This document shows positions 17,028 through 25,693 of a DNA stretch of 45,932 bases, piece after piece; position 1 is the stretch's first letter, and each line of letters opens with the position of its first letter. The notes under the pieces are model-generated. The model did not search any database. It worked only from the letters and a program-made list of their open reading frames with translations, and was not told where the DNA came from. The translations under genes and the position numbers were made by a program. The DNA comes from CAYOVG01 sp964407285 (lineage in GTDB: Bacteria; Desulfobacterota; Syntrophobacteria; Syntrophobacterales; Syntrophobacteraceae): assembly GCA_964407285.1 (NCBI GenBank), contig CAYOVG010000011.1, positions 1 through 45,932 on the forward strand, given 5' to 3'.

Positions 17028-18770
17028 ATGGTTTCAAGAGGATCTAAATATCAATGGGTTTACCCGGAGGACCGGCAACCGGGTGAAGAGGTCCTTCGGA
17101 CGAATCTGGGATGCCCCCTTTGGGTGGCCAGGTATCTGACGAGACAGGGTCTGTTTTCGCACGATGACGCGCTGAGCTGGCTGGACCCGCAACTCCGGCA
17201 TCTTCCCCCGCCCGAGGAGCTTCCGGATATGGAAGCCGCCCTCCCGCGCATAATCGCCGCAATCCGCGAGCAGGAACTCATTGCGGTATATGGTGATTAC
17301 GACGTTGACGGACTCACCGCCACGTACGTCCTTTCAGATTTCCTCGAGCGTTGCGGAGCAAGGGTGGTCAGCTACATTCCCGACAGGCTTCAAACCGGCT
17401 ACGGCCTGCATTCCGAATGCATTCGCGAACTGTTCGCCAGGGGAGTCCGCCTGCTCGTCACGGTCGACTGCGGCGTAAGCAATCGTGAACAGGTGGAAGA
17501 GGCTAAACGGCTGGGAATGGATGTCATCGTCACCGACCACCACCTTCTCCCCGACGACGAACCCCTCGTTCCGGCATTGATCAATCCCAAAAAGCTGCGC
17601 CAGGACCATCCGCTCTTCAACCTGGCCGGAGTGGGCGTCGCTTTCTACCTCGTGGTGGCGCTACGCAGCAGGCTTCGGGACGCCGGCCACTACAGGCTTG
17701 TCGAGGAACCGAATCTGCGCCGTTACATGGACCTGATCGCATTGGGGACCGTGGCGGACCTGATGCCGCTCCAGGGCGTCAATCGCATCCTCGTCCGGCA
17801 TGGGCTCCACGAACTGTCGCATGGAGCCCGACACGCCACGGACGCCCTTCGGCGAGTCATCGGGCACCGCGAGGGAACGCTGACGCCCTGGGATATCCAC
17901 TTCCGGTTCGCTCCTCGCATCAATGCGGCAAGCCGGATGGGACGGCAGGACATCGTGATGCAATGGCTTTCTTCCGGGTCCGCCGAGGAGGCGTCCGCCC
18001 TGGCGCTCCAGATGGAGCAGTTGAACAAGCAACGGGCCGCCCTTGAGGCGAAAACCTTCAACGATGCAGTCGATTTCATCGGCGAGAATCGTTCTCTCCG
18101 GGACGCGAAAGCGCTCGTGCTCGCCATGAAGGACCAGCATCCCGGCATATTGGGCATCGTCGCGGCCCGACTTGTGGAACGATACGGAAAACCCGCCGTC
18201 CTCCTCACATGGAAAGGTGAATACTGGGAAGGCTCCGGCCGGAGCATTGAAGGCTTTCACCTCTATCATGCACTGGAATCCTGCCGCGCCCATCTTCACC
18301 GTTTCGGAGGCCATGCCATGGCCGTGGGGCTCAAGCTCGCGGATGAGGCGTTGGGTCCCTTTCGCGAGCGTCTGGAAGCCTACGCCGCCACGAATTCGGA
18401 CGAACAGACGGGAGAGGCGAAGCTCAAGCTCCATGCATCCCTTCCTCTGTCCCAGATCAGCGAGAAGACCCTGTCCTGGATGGATAGGATGGGACCCTTC
18501 GGACAGGGATGCCCCGAACCGGTTTTTTGGGCCGAATCCCTTGAGGTCCATAGCTACGAAGTACTGCAGCAGCAGCACCTGCGGCTGACGATCGGCCAGA
18601 ACGGAAAGCGGTTTCCAGCTATCGCTTTCAGACTGGCCCCGTTCCTGCCGCATCGGGTGGACCGCCTGGAGGCCTGTGCTTTCGTTCCGATGAGGCAAAG
18701 CTGGAGGGGGCAGACGACCATTCAGCTTCGGGTGCTGGACTTCAAAGCGCCGCAAGATGGTGTGGCGTAG
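17028..18770 (+). CDS. recJ: Single-stranded-DNA-specific exonuclease RecJ
   Basis: 580 residues, the usual RecJ length. It degrades ssDNA 5'-3' in recombinational and mismatch repair. DHH-family motifs are present: VYGDYDVDGLTA near 87-98 (motif I), LLVTVDCGVSN near 142 (motif II), VTDHHLLPDD near 168-177 (the DHH motif), and a DHHA1 region with HRFGGHAMAVGLKL near 420. A C-terminal RecJ OB domain completes it (about 460-575). The start has GAGG close upstream. The gene is followed seven bases after its stop by a short GGGTTGC-type heptad array. Confidence 0.95.
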   Translation: MVSRGSKYQWVYPEDRQPGEEVLRTNLGCPLWVARYLTRQGLFSHDDALSWLDPQLRHLPPPEELPDMEAALPRIIAAIREQELIAVYGDYDVDGLTATYVLSDFLERCGARVVSYIPDRLQTGYGLHSECIRELFARGVRLLVTVDCGVSNREQVEEAKRLGMDVIVTDHHLLPDDEPLVPALINPKKLRQDHPLFNLAGVGVAFYLVVALRSRLRDAGHYRLVEEPNLRRYMDLIALGTVADLMPLQGVNRILVRHGLHELSHGARHATDALRRVIGHREGTLTPWDIHFRFAPRINAASRMGRQDIVMQWLSSGSAEEASALALQMEQLNKQRAALEAKTFNDAVDFIGENRSLRDAKALVLAMKDQHPGILGIVAARLVERYGKPAVLLTWKGEYWEGSGRSIEGFHLYHALESCRAHLHRFGGHAMAVGLKLADEALGPFRERLEAYAATNSDEQTGEAKLKLHASLPLSQISEKTLSWMDRMGPFGQGCPEPVFWAESLEVHSYEVLQQQHLRLTIGQNGKRFPAIAFRLAPFLPHRVDRLEACAFVPMRQSWRGQTTIQLRVLDFKAPQDGVA

Positions 18771-18777
18771 AATGGAT

Positions 18778-18805
18778 TTGCGGGTTGCGCGTTACGGGTT
18801 GCGAA
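18778..18805 (+). repeat. Short degenerate heptad array after recJ
   Basis: Four 7-bp units are seen: TTGCGGG, TTGCGCG, TTACGGG, TTGCGAA. They start seven bases after the recJ stop codon, in the same sense relative to the gene as the other arrays (G-rich on the coding strand). Confidence 0.75.
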
Positions 18806-18921
18806 GCCGGGTCCATGCGGACCGGGCTGTTCCTTCATCGTCCATGGCGCCACGGGAACGGCAAACCCGCGGGCGACGCCGGCGCCGAGACGTCAGTCAA
18901 AGGCGCTCAGGAGGATTTCCG

Positions 18922-20286
18922 ATGGCATATCGATTGGGAGCGCTCCTCGTGGGCATTTTTCTTCTCCTGGAAGGAAGCGGCTTTTCCCGGGCATCCTCGA
19001 GCGACCATGAATCCAGGTCTTTTTCCTCTGAAGGCCGGTCGGCGTTCAATGCCGGCGACCTTGCTCGCAGCCGGAGCGATGCCGTTAAGAACATGTACGA
19101 AAACGCCCTCGCCCTGGCTTTGAGCGCGCTTGTCGAACCGGCCGCTCTCGAAGCCCGGTCGGCCGCCGTTAAGAGCAGGATAATGAGGCGCTCCGAGAGT
19201 TACGTGCAGAACTACCAGGTATCCTCCGAGGGACCGGAGGGCGAGGCATACAGGATTCAGGGGCAGGTCACGGTTGCAATGGATGCGCTTGTAAGCGACT
19301 TGCAGACATTGGGATTTCGCATCAGGAAGCCCCCTCCGGCCGAAGCCGGGTCGGAAGCGCAGCCATCCGCTGAAGGAGACCCGACCGGGGAGGCCGTTTC
19401 AGAACGGCAGGGGACCGGAACCACACCCGGCGCTGAATCCTCGACGGTTGCGGACGCCGACCCGGCGGCCGCTCCCGACTTGCCCCGGTTCAAACGGAGA
19501 GTGCTGTGGGCGGTGGCGGAGAAGCGCGACGGGACCTGGCACATGTCCCGGGACAGCGATACGCCGCAGGATATTCTCGCCAGGAGCATGATCCAGGAAT
19601 CCGAGATTTACGACATCTCGCTGCTCTTTCCGGCTGAAGATGCGGTGCGGGTCGATTCAGACGGCGCCTTCGCCGAAAAGGCGGCAATGGCGTCCGCCAG
19701 GACCGCCGAGACTCGCGCGGTGGTCCTCGGGGCCGTGACAATCGAGCCCGAAGGCGGGAGGCAACGGCTGAAAGCATCGTTGAGGCTGGTCAATACGGCA
19801 ACGTACCTGGAGTACGGGGAAATCCGGCTCGAACGTGATATTGGAGACAACGGCCCGGAGGAGGCCATTATGTCGATGGCGGGTATTGTCGCCGCACGGA
19901 TGGATCAGCTTCTGCGTGAAACTCCCCGGCCCGCCCCCGAGACCGCTGCCGATACCGGCGTAGGCGCCGACGCCGGCAGCCTGGTGTCCATCGGCAATGT
20001 CGACTCGGTCACCCTGGTCGTCCGTGATTATCGGCAGATCTCCAACTGGGAAGAGATTGAGAATATGCTGAGACAGGATTACATGTCTCTGAAAATAAAG
20101 GAACTGGAGTTGGGTCCCGGCGCCGTCAAAGCCGGACTGGGAGGCATCGACTCACAACTGCCGGAACGGCTCCAGCACCTTCGCCTTCGCAATGGACTGC
20201 AAATTCAGGTAAAGGAGTACTCCGCACAGGACAACACACTGGACACGGTACTTGTGCCGGGGAGCACGACAAGATCGGAGCAATGA
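18922..20286 (+). CDS. Secreted protein with FlgT-like N-terminal region
   Basis: About 454 residues from the ATG at 18922, which has AGGAGG eight bases upstream. A signal peptide (MAYRLGALLVGIFLLLEGS, cleavage near residue 25) sends it to the periplasm. Residues about 50-135 hold the pattern 'DAVKNMYENALALALSAL ... YVQNYQVSSEG ... YRIQGQVTVAMDALVSDL', which resembles the N-domain of FlgT and related deltaproteobacterial envelope proteins. A Pro/Ala/Glu-rich linker follows at about 140-185. A middle domain (about 190-325) and a C-terminal domain (about 350-454) are separated by a second Pro-rich linker. It overlaps the phosphatidyltransferase gene by four bases (ATGA), so translation is coupled. 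No flagellar gene is nearby; the function is not known. Confidence 0.78.
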   Translation: MAYRLGALLVGIFLLLEGSGFSRASSSDHESRSFSSEGRSAFNAGDLARSRSDAVKNMYENALALALSALVEPAALEARSAAVKSRIMRRSESYVQNYQVSSEGPEGEAYRIQGQVTVAMDALVSDLQTLGFRIRKPPPAEAGSEAQPSAEGDPTGEAVSERQGTGTTPGAESSTVADADPAAAPDLPRFKRRVLWAVAEKRDGTWHMSRDSDTPQDILARSMIQESEIYDISLLFPAEDAVRVDSDGAFAEKAAMASARTAETRAVVLGAVTIEPEGGRQRLKASLRLVNTATYLEYGEIRLERDIGDNGPEEAIMSMAGIVAARMDQLLRETPRPAPETAADTGVGADAGSLVSIGNVDSVTLVVRDYRQISNWEEIENMLRQDYMSLKIKELELGPGAVKAGLGGIDSQLPERLQHLRLRNGLQIQVKEYSAQDNTLDTVLVPGSTTRSEQ

Positions 20287-20858
20287 TTATGACCATCCCA
20301 AACATTTTGACCCTTCTGCGAGTTCTCTTCACACCCTTGCTGGTGTGGCTTCTCCTCGACCACAGGTTCGGCACGGCCCTCGTCATCTTCCTGCTGGCCG
20401 GATTGACGGACGGCCTCGACGGCTTCATAGCCCGGGTTTTCGAGCAGAAGAGCAAGTTAGGAGCTTACCTGGACCCCGTGGCGGACAAACTGCTGCTGGT
20501 CAGCTCTTTCATCCTCCTCGGACTCGTTGGAGCAGTCCCCGCATGGCTGGTGGTGGTGACGGTAAGCCGGGATGTCATTATCGTTCTCGGGGTGGCGACC
20601 CTTGCATTCCACCAGGTGCCGGTGGAAATCAAGCCCACGGTTCTCAGTAAAATCAACACGTTGTTTCAGTTGATCACCATATTTCTCATGCTGGTGAATC
20701 TGTCCGTCTTCTATATCCCCAATTGGATCGCCTACACGCTTTTCGGAACCATCGGGGTGCTATGTTTCGTGACCGTTTTTCAGTACATATTACAGGGAAT
20801 TCGAATCTGGGAAATCCATCGGACCGTGGGAAACAACAGAGAGGCGGAAAGGGAATGA
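20283..20858 (+). CDS. pgsA: CDP-alcohol phosphatidyltransferase, PgsA-like
   Basis: 191 residues, an integral membrane enzyme. The family signature DG-x2-AR-x8-G-x3-D-x3-D is complete at about 44-66 (DGLDGFIAR, then GAYLDPVADK). About six hydrophobic helices are visible. It most likely makes phosphatidylglycerophosphate from CDP-diacylglycerol and glycerol-3-phosphate; close relatives make other phospholipids, so the exact head group is an inference. The first ATG overlaps the stop of the upstream secreted-protein gene; a second ATG six bases later has better spacing from GGAG. Confidence 0.88.
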   Translation: MIMTIPNILTLLRVLFTPLLVWLLLDHRFGTALVIFLLAGLTDGLDGFIARVFEQKSKLGAYLDPVADKLLLVSSFILLGLVGAVPAWLVVVTVSRDVIIVLGVATLAFHQVPVEIKPTVLSKINTLFQLITIFLMLVNLSVFYIPNWIAYTLFGTIGVLCFVTVFQYILQGIRIWEIHRTVGNNREAERE

Positions 20859-20996
20859 CCGGGCCGCGCCGTTGAAATAAGGCGCTGCCGCCAGGCAAAT
20901 ACACCACTTTCCTACTGCCTTTTCCTCCGCCTGCATGCCTATCAGAAATCATATGACACGATTGTTCTGATGAATCGGCAGGAAAGGGAGTCTTGT

Positions 20997-21155
20997 ATGG
21001 ATCCGTTATTTTTGATTGGATTGTTAGTGGGAGTTTGTCTGGGTTCGGGCGCAACAGTCCTGATATTCGGCATGTGCTGGCCGGGACCTGCGGAAGACGC
21101 GCTGTTCGAGGAAAGAATCGAGGGGGCACGCCGGATGAGGTATGACGACGCTTGA
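20997..21155 (+). CDS. Small single-pass membrane protein
   Basis: 52 residues from the ATG at 20997, supported by GGGAG six bases upstream. A single membrane helix fills residues about 4-26 (FLIGLLVGVCLGSGATVLIF); a charged tail (EERIEGARRMRYDD) follows. I recognise no family. The gene has the hallmarks of a real small ORF (good ribosome site, clear topology) but could be spurious. It lies between pgsA and the convergent crcB. Confidence 0.5.
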   Translation: MDPLFLIGLLVGVCLGSGATVLIFGMCWPGPAEDALFEERIEGARRMRYDDA

Positions 21156-21234
21156 TACAAAATTGATCAGTCTTGCAGGAAGCCGGGGCGCGGACGGAAA
21201 TGCGATGCAACAGAAGTCCTCCGCTGAACGCACC

Positions 21235-21366
21235 TCATCCCGAAGTGCATGACCCAGCGGCAAACCCCGTCCGAAGCAATGAGTCCCGGCTTATCGTTCC
21301 CTTGAATCTTCCATCGGCATCGAGCACCGGGAGGCGCTTTATTCCCCGCTCCACCGCCCCACCCAC
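21235..21366 (-). pseudogene. Remnant of a CBS-domain gene, fused out of frame to the 3' end of crcB
   Basis: In the frame next to crcB, the minus strand encodes AVERGIKRLPVLDADG then FKGTISRDSLLRTG and a stop at 21235. This is the C-terminal half of a CBS domain (the 'GIkrLPVvDedGr..GiisRdDLL' pattern). No start codon or first half precedes it; in this frame the upstream sequence is anti-meaningful. It overlaps the last eight or so codons of crcB, so the junction seems to be a deletion that joined crcB to the tail of a former CBS gene. CBS domains bind adenosine nucleotides. Confidence 0.7.
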
Positions 21367-21728
21367 ATTCCGACGAACACGAGCGCTGTTCCGATGGCGT
21401 TGTTGGACAGAAAATAGAGCAATGCGATGACGTAGTCCTGCGCCCGCAACGCGTTGGCCGTTTCCAGGCCGAAGGTGGAAAAGGTGGTGAGTCCTCCCAG
21501 GAAGCCGGTTACAAAAAAGAGCCGCATGCACGGATTCACGACGTGGAAACCGCGCTCGGCCAGAGAGAAAGCCAGGCCGATGAGAAAGCACCCCAGTAGA
21601 TTTACGGCCACGGTCCCCCATGGGAATCTCGTCCCAAACAATTTGACCGCCAGGAGCGTCATGCCGTAGCGGCTAAGCGCCCCCAGGCCCCCGCCGGTCA
21701 TTACCAGAATCGCCTTGATCATCTCCAT
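21339..21728 (-). CDS. crcB: Fluoride channel CrcB/Fluc
   Basis: About 129 residues, four hydrophobic helices. The family motifs are NLLGCFLIGLAFSL (near 43-56) and GFLGGLTTFSTFGLE (near 74-88, with the TTFSTF pore segment), and ALSRYG near the N-terminus. Fluc is a dual-topology dimer that exports fluoride. The start is uncertain: the ATG at 21728 or the one at 21722 are closest to homologues. The last few codons (after VGMWVG) overlap the CBS-domain remnant, so the C-terminus may have been altered; the core helices are intact. No fluoride-riboswitch-like structure was recognised upstream. The gene is convergent with the small membrane protein gene. Confidence 0.92.
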   Translation of the reverse strand: MEMIKAILVMTGGGLGALSRYGMTLLAVKLFGTRFPWGTVAVNLLGCFLIGLAFSLAERGFHVVNPCMRLFFVTGFLGGLTTFSTFGLETANALRAQDYVIALLYFLSNNAIGTALVFVGMWVGRWSGE

Positions 21729-21994
21729 CCCGCTTCTGTTATGAGCAATCATGAAAAACCGAAACCAGGATATAACGAACACCGCTCCGCGCGCAAGGTG
21801 ATTATCGATCTATCGAACCATCCACAAATCGCGGCAGCCCAACTTGCCGCCCGGCCTGGAAAGAAGGTAGAATTAATCGCTTCCGCCGGTAATGAATGCG
21901 TATTACGTCGGCCTTATATTTGTTGTATGAGTTGACGAAGAGGCAGGAAATCCATTTTTTCCGATTCATACTCTCAGACTGGATATTCATCATC

Positions 21995-23341
21995 ATGATA
22001 GAAAAAGTCGTCATAATGGGCGCCGCGGGCAGAGACCTGCACAATTTCAACGTCTACTTCAAGGACAACCCCCGGTATCATGTGATCGCCTTCACGGCCA
22101 CCCAGATTCCCGACATAGAAGGCCGGGTATATCCTGCGGAACTCGCCGGAGAAGGATATCCCGACGGGATTCCCATCCATCCGGAGGAGGATCTGATAGA
22201 ACTCATCAGAAACCACCGGGTCGATCTGGTGGCGTTCTCGTATAGCGATGTTCCGCATGTCGAGGTTATGCATAAGGCATCGATGGTTATGGCCGAAGGA
22301 GCGGACTTCGTTCTTCTCGGCGCCACCTACACCATGCTCAGATCCACCAAACCCGTTGTGGCCGTATGCGCTGTCAGAACCGGGTGCGGGAAATCGCAAA
22401 CCACCCGGAAGGTGTGCGACATCCTGACCGGTATGCAAAAGAAAGTCGTTGCCGTCCGCCATCCGATGCCCTACGGAGATTTGAAAAATCAAGTGGTCCA
22501 GCGGTTTTGCTCCGTCGCCGATTTTGATGAAAACCGTTGCACCATCGAGGAAATCGAGGAATACGAACCCCTGGTGGACAAAGGAATCACGGTCTATGCC
22601 GGAGTGGATTACTGCCGGATACTGCGACAGGCCGAACAGGAGGCTGACGTGATCGTCTGGGACGGCGGCAACAACGATACGCCCTTCTTCCACCCCGACC
22701 TGCACATCGTGCTTCTCGACCCTCACAGGCCCGGGCACGAGCTGCTCTACTATCCGGGTGAAACCAATATGCGCATGGCCGATGTCGCCATCATCAACAA
22801 GGTGGATACCGCTCCCCTGGCCGGTATCGAGCAGGTGCGCCGGAACCTGGAGAAGTACGCCCCGCGGGCGGAGGTCCTTCTTGCTGAATCTCCCGTGCTG
22901 GTCAGCCGTCCGGAACGGATCAAGGGAAAGCGCGTGCTGGTTGTGGAAGACGGCCCTACCCTCACACACGGCGACATGGCGTATGGCGCGGGAGTGATAG
23001 CGGCCCGGACCCACGGAGCTTCCGAACTGGTCGATCCCCGCCCCTATGCCTTGGGGAGCATAAAGGACGTCTACGACCGCTATCCCAACATCGGCCGGGT
23101 GCTTCCCGCCGTAGGGTACAACAAGAACCAGATCAGGGACCTGGAAGCCACCATCAACGCCACGGAATGCGACCTGGTCCTCTTCGCCACTCCCGTCAAT
23201 CTGACGCGCATGCTGTCCATCAACAAGCCGACCATCCGGGTGCGATACGAATACAAGGACCATGGGCTTCCCCGACTGGAGGACGTGATCGCTAGGAAGA
23301 TGGAAGAACTCAGCAAAAAGCGGGAAGCGGGTTCCCTGTAG
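21995..23341 (+). CDS. Cyclic 2,3-diphosphoglycerate synthetase-like GTPase (COG2403)
   Basis: 448 residues from the ATG at 21995, chosen by the family start MxxKVVIMGAAGRDxHNFN; the frame is open further upstream but without a good ribosome site. An N-terminal Rossmann-like half (about 1-120) is followed by a P-loop domain with Walker A-like VRTGCGKSQTTRK near 130-140, VIVWDGGNNDTPFF near 220, and a GTPase-like NKVD near 270. In archaea, relatives make cyclic 2,3-diphosphoglycerate; in bacteria the family is widespread but its role is not established, so the activity is an inference. It is cytosolic. A heptad array follows directly after the stop. Confidence 0.88.
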   Translation: MIEKVVIMGAAGRDLHNFNVYFKDNPRYHVIAFTATQIPDIEGRVYPAELAGEGYPDGIPIHPEEDLIELIRNHRVDLVAFSYSDVPHVEVMHKASMVMAEGADFVLLGATYTMLRSTKPVVAVCAVRTGCGKSQTTRKVCDILTGMQKKVVAVRHPMPYGDLKNQVVQRFCSVADFDENRCTIEEIEEYEPLVDKGITVYAGVDYCRILRQAEQEADVIVWDGGNNDTPFFHPDLHIVLLDPHRPGHELLYYPGETNMRMADVAIINKVDTAPLAGIEQVRRNLEKYAPRAEVLLAESPVLVSRPERIKGKRVLVVEDGPTLTHGDMAYGAGVIAARTHGASELVDPRPYALGSIKDVYDRYPNIGRVLPAVGYNKNQIRDLEATINATECDLVLFATPVNLTRMLSINKPTIRVRYEYKDHGLPRLEDVIARKMEELSKKREAGSL

Positions 23342-23456
23342 CCGGTTGCATACGGGTTGCGGGTTACGAGTAACGGGTTGCGGGTTTGAACTCTCGTTGG
23401 CAGTGAGCGCAAATGCGCGTTGCGCATTGCGTTCTGGTTTCGACTTGCGGGTTTTT
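23342..23456 (+). repeat. Degenerate heptad array after the COG2403 gene
   Basis: Units of 7 bp (GTTGCGG, GTTACGA, GTAACGG, GTTGCGG, GTTTGAA) begin one base after the stop codon at 23341. A second block, about 23408-23456, contains GCGCGTT, GCGCATT, CTTGCGG. The 'CTC...GCAAATGCG' segment between them resembles the join in the 49-bp units at 45634-45779, so the two loci share a larger repeat structure. Confidence 0.85.
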
Positions 23457-23791
23457 GATTTGAGAAACGGTATATTTCATCATATTTCGTATTGATTCAT
23501 TTTCGTTCATCGGGTAATACTCCGTTGACTGCGATGAATGCAGATCTTTGGACACGACGCTCCGGCGAGGCATGTCCGAGGGTGGGATTTTTCCTCGGGC
23601 GCCGACGATGTTCCCTGGTTTTTTCCGGCATGTGTAAGGTGGGCGCGAGCGAACCGTTGCGTGCACGGAACCATCAACCGGGTTAATCCGTGTCCGGCTG
23701 CATGGCCCGACCGAGTGGCGCTGTTTGGAAACCGCATCCGAAGCGAAGCCCGCGGCGAAACCCGTGAGAATAAAAAGGTGAGTTTTCATCC
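23457..23791. other. Intergenic region upstream of the PAS/sigma-54 regulator
   Basis: About 335 bp without a convincing gene. Open frames here show no ribosome site or recognisable protein pattern. The ribosome-binding site of the next gene is AGGTGA, about ten bases before the ATG at 23792. I found no clear sigma-54 promoter (no GG-N10-GC with good flanks). Confidence 0.6.
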
Positions 23792-25240
23792 ATGAACACC
23801 GCTCAGATACCCCGAGTTACCGGCCTGTTCGACCCGCCGGTGTCCTTCCCCCTCCTGCTGGACGAAGTCCCACAAGGAATCGTTTTGCTGAACACCGAAC
23901 GGCGCGTCCTGCTCGTCAACAGGACCCTGGAGGCGCTCACCGGCTTCGTTCGATCCGAGGCAAAGGGAGCCCCCTGCAACTGCATTCTGCGCAACAGCAT
24001 CTGCATCGAGAATTGCCCCGCACTCAGCATGCAGGACTCCTCCGGTCCGGTGATCATGGAGGGTAACATAATCAACAAAGAGCGCCAGAAGATCCCCGTA
24101 CGGATCTCCTTTTCCCCGGTGAAGGACCTTCACGGAAAAGTGGTGGGGTTTCTCGAAGCGGTCGAGGACATCCGGTTTCTCCAGGAGATCGATGCGAAGA
24201 AAGGACAGGCCTTCGGATTCGGCCACCTCATCGGCCGCAGTCCCCGGATGGAGAGGCTCTTTCAGATATTGCCGGTTATTGCCCAGTCCGATTCATCGGT
24301 GCTCATCACGGGTGAAACCGGTACGGGCAAGGACTTCGTCGCGGAGGCCATCCACCAGGCGTCACCCAGGGCGAGAAACGCCTTCATAAAGGTCAACTGC
24401 GGAGCGTTGCCCGAAACGCTCCTGGAGTCCGAACTCTTCGGATATCAGAAAGGGGCCTTCACCGGGGCCGTCGAGAATAAGCCCGGCCGGTTCCGCCTGG
24501 CGCACAACGGCACCCTTTATCTCACCGAAATCGGCGATCTGCCTCTGTCTCTGCAAGTTAAAATCCTGATGTTTCTCGACGACAAGGTGGTCTACCCTCT
24601 CGGCAGCGCCAAGGGCATTCAGGTCGACGTGAGGATCATCGCCGCCACCCATCGTAACCTGGAACAGATGGTGCGTGACGGGAGGTTCAGGCAGGACCTT
24701 CTCTTCAGGCTGAACGTGGTGCGGCTGCAACTGCCGCCGTTGAGGGAGCGCGGAGACGACGTGAGGCTTCTGCTGGACCACTTCCTCCAGGCGTACGTGT
24801 CGCAATTCAAGAAGCCGGTCAAAGGTTTTTCGGCAAGGGCGCTACGCATTCTCCTGGACTACGATTATCCAGGAAACGTTCGGGAACTGCGGAATGTGGT
24901 TGAATATGCGCTGAATATCTGCCAGGAGGACCAGGTGCAACCCAGGCATCTCCCGGCCTATCTGACCGAACCGAGGCCGCGGGAGTGGGATCTGGCGAAG
25001 GACGATGCGCAGGGCGCACAACCCTCCGCGCCGGTACAACCGCGTCAACAGCCGGCGGCGCCTCCTCCGGCGGTGTTCGAAGGCGGGACCGAACAGCTTG
25101 ACTGGAATGCGATGGAACGGAAGATGATCATGGACGCCATGGTGAAGGCCCGGGGAAGGAGGGGCAAAGCCGCCGAACTCCTGGGTTGGGGAAGAAGCAC
25201 CCTGTGGCGCAAGATGAGGCAACATGGGCTCGACACATAG
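23792..25240 (+). CDS. PAS-domain sigma-54-dependent activator with Cys-rich sensor
   Basis: 482 residues. A PAS domain (about 22-130) contains a cysteine cluster, CNCILRNSICIENC (C62, C64, C71, C75), which could bind an Fe-S cluster, another metal or sense redox. The AAA+ domain has Walker A GETGTGKD (174-181), the sigma-54 loop GAFTGA (221-226), and a Walker B segment TLYLTEIGDL in which the usual Asp of LDE is Thr (T245, E246). A Pro/Gln-rich linker (about 410-440) leads to a C-terminal Fis-type HTH (GRRGKAAELLGWGRSTLWRKM). With no receiver domain, it should sense its signal directly. The next gene is NifX-like, a pairing common in anaerobic Deltaproteobacteria. Confidence 0.93.
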   Translation: MNTAQIPRVTGLFDPPVSFPLLLDEVPQGIVLLNTERRVLLVNRTLEALTGFVRSEAKGAPCNCILRNSICIENCPALSMQDSSGPVIMEGNIINKERQKIPVRISFSPVKDLHGKVVGFLEAVEDIRFLQEIDAKKGQAFGFGHLIGRSPRMERLFQILPVIAQSDSSVLITGETGTGKDFVAEAIHQASPRARNAFIKVNCGALPETLLESELFGYQKGAFTGAVENKPGRFRLAHNGTLYLTEIGDLPLSLQVKILMFLDDKVVYPLGSAKGIQVDVRIIAATHRNLEQMVRDGRFRQDLLFRLNVVRLQLPPLRERGDDVRLLLDHFLQAYVSQFKKPVKGFSARALRILLDYDYPGNVRELRNVVEYALNICQEDQVQPRHLPAYLTEPRPREWDLAKDDAQGAQPSAPVQPRQQPAAPPPAVFEGGTEQLDWNAMERKMIMDAMVKARGRRGKAAELLGWGRSTLWRKMRQHGLDT

Positions 25241-25297
25241 GAAACCCCACCCGGATGGATGAAGTATCCCTTATCAGAAAGGCTCGTGAACAATACA

Positions 25298-25633
25298 ATG
25301 AAAAGGGTCCTGGTCGTTCTTTACGGTAATGACGTAGCCCCGAGATTCGATCTGGCCACGGAGGTCCTGATCGCCTCGGTAGTAACTGACGGTAAGGTGG
25401 AGGAAACCAAGATTCTCGTGCTTCCGCAGGCGTCTGCGGAGAAGCTCTGCCACATGATTCTCACGGAAGATGTGCAGGCGGTTATCTGTGGCGGTATTGA
25501 AGATGAATACTACCAGTACCTCACCTGGAAAAGAGTGAAGGTCTTCGATTCCGTGGCAGGCCCCTACGAACTTGCGCTGGAGAAGCTCGGAACCGGCGCT
25601 CTGCAGCCGGGTGATATTCTGTTCGACAGGTAG
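25298..25633 (+). CDS. NifX/NifB-type dinitrogenase iron-molybdenum cofactor-binding-like protein
   Basis: About 111 residues from the ATG at 25298; an ATG at 25259 would add 13 residues. It matches the NifX/NifY/VnfX-like fold: VLYGNDVAPRFDLATEVLIA at the start, then VQAVICGGIEDEYYQYL and a C-terminal GTGALQPGDILF. Relatives bind Fe-Mo or Fe-S precursors during metallocofactor assembly, but no nitrogenase gene is in the window, and in anaerobes this family often stands alone. Four cysteines or fewer are present (two here), so cluster binding is uncertain. It follows the PAS/sigma-54 activator by 57 bp and is probably its target or co-transcribed partner. Confidence 0.88.
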   Translation: MKRVLVVLYGNDVAPRFDLATEVLIASVVTDGKVEETKILVLPQASAEKLCHMILTEDVQAVICGGIEDEYYQYLTWKRVKVFDSVAGPYELALEKLGTGALQPGDILFDR

Positions 25634-25650
25634 CGCTGTTGCCGTTCGGG

Positions 25651-25679
25651 CGGGCAGGCGCGCGCAGGCCGCCTGCCCG
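25651..25679. terminator. Hairpin between convergent NifX-like gene and Lys-rich ORF
   Basis: The 9-bp arms CGGGCAGGC (25651-25659) and GCCTGCCCG (25671-25679) are perfect, with an 11-base loop. The hairpin sits 17 bp after the NifX-like stop and 15 bp from the stop of the convergent Lys-rich gene, which fits a bidirectional terminator, although the T-run is missing. Confidence 0.65.
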
Positions 25680-25693
25680 TCATGACGCACGGC

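Noticed and set aside
21729..21994. Possible fluoride riboswitch upstream of crcB
   Set aside because: I looked for the conserved pseudoknot pattern on the minus strand and did not find it.
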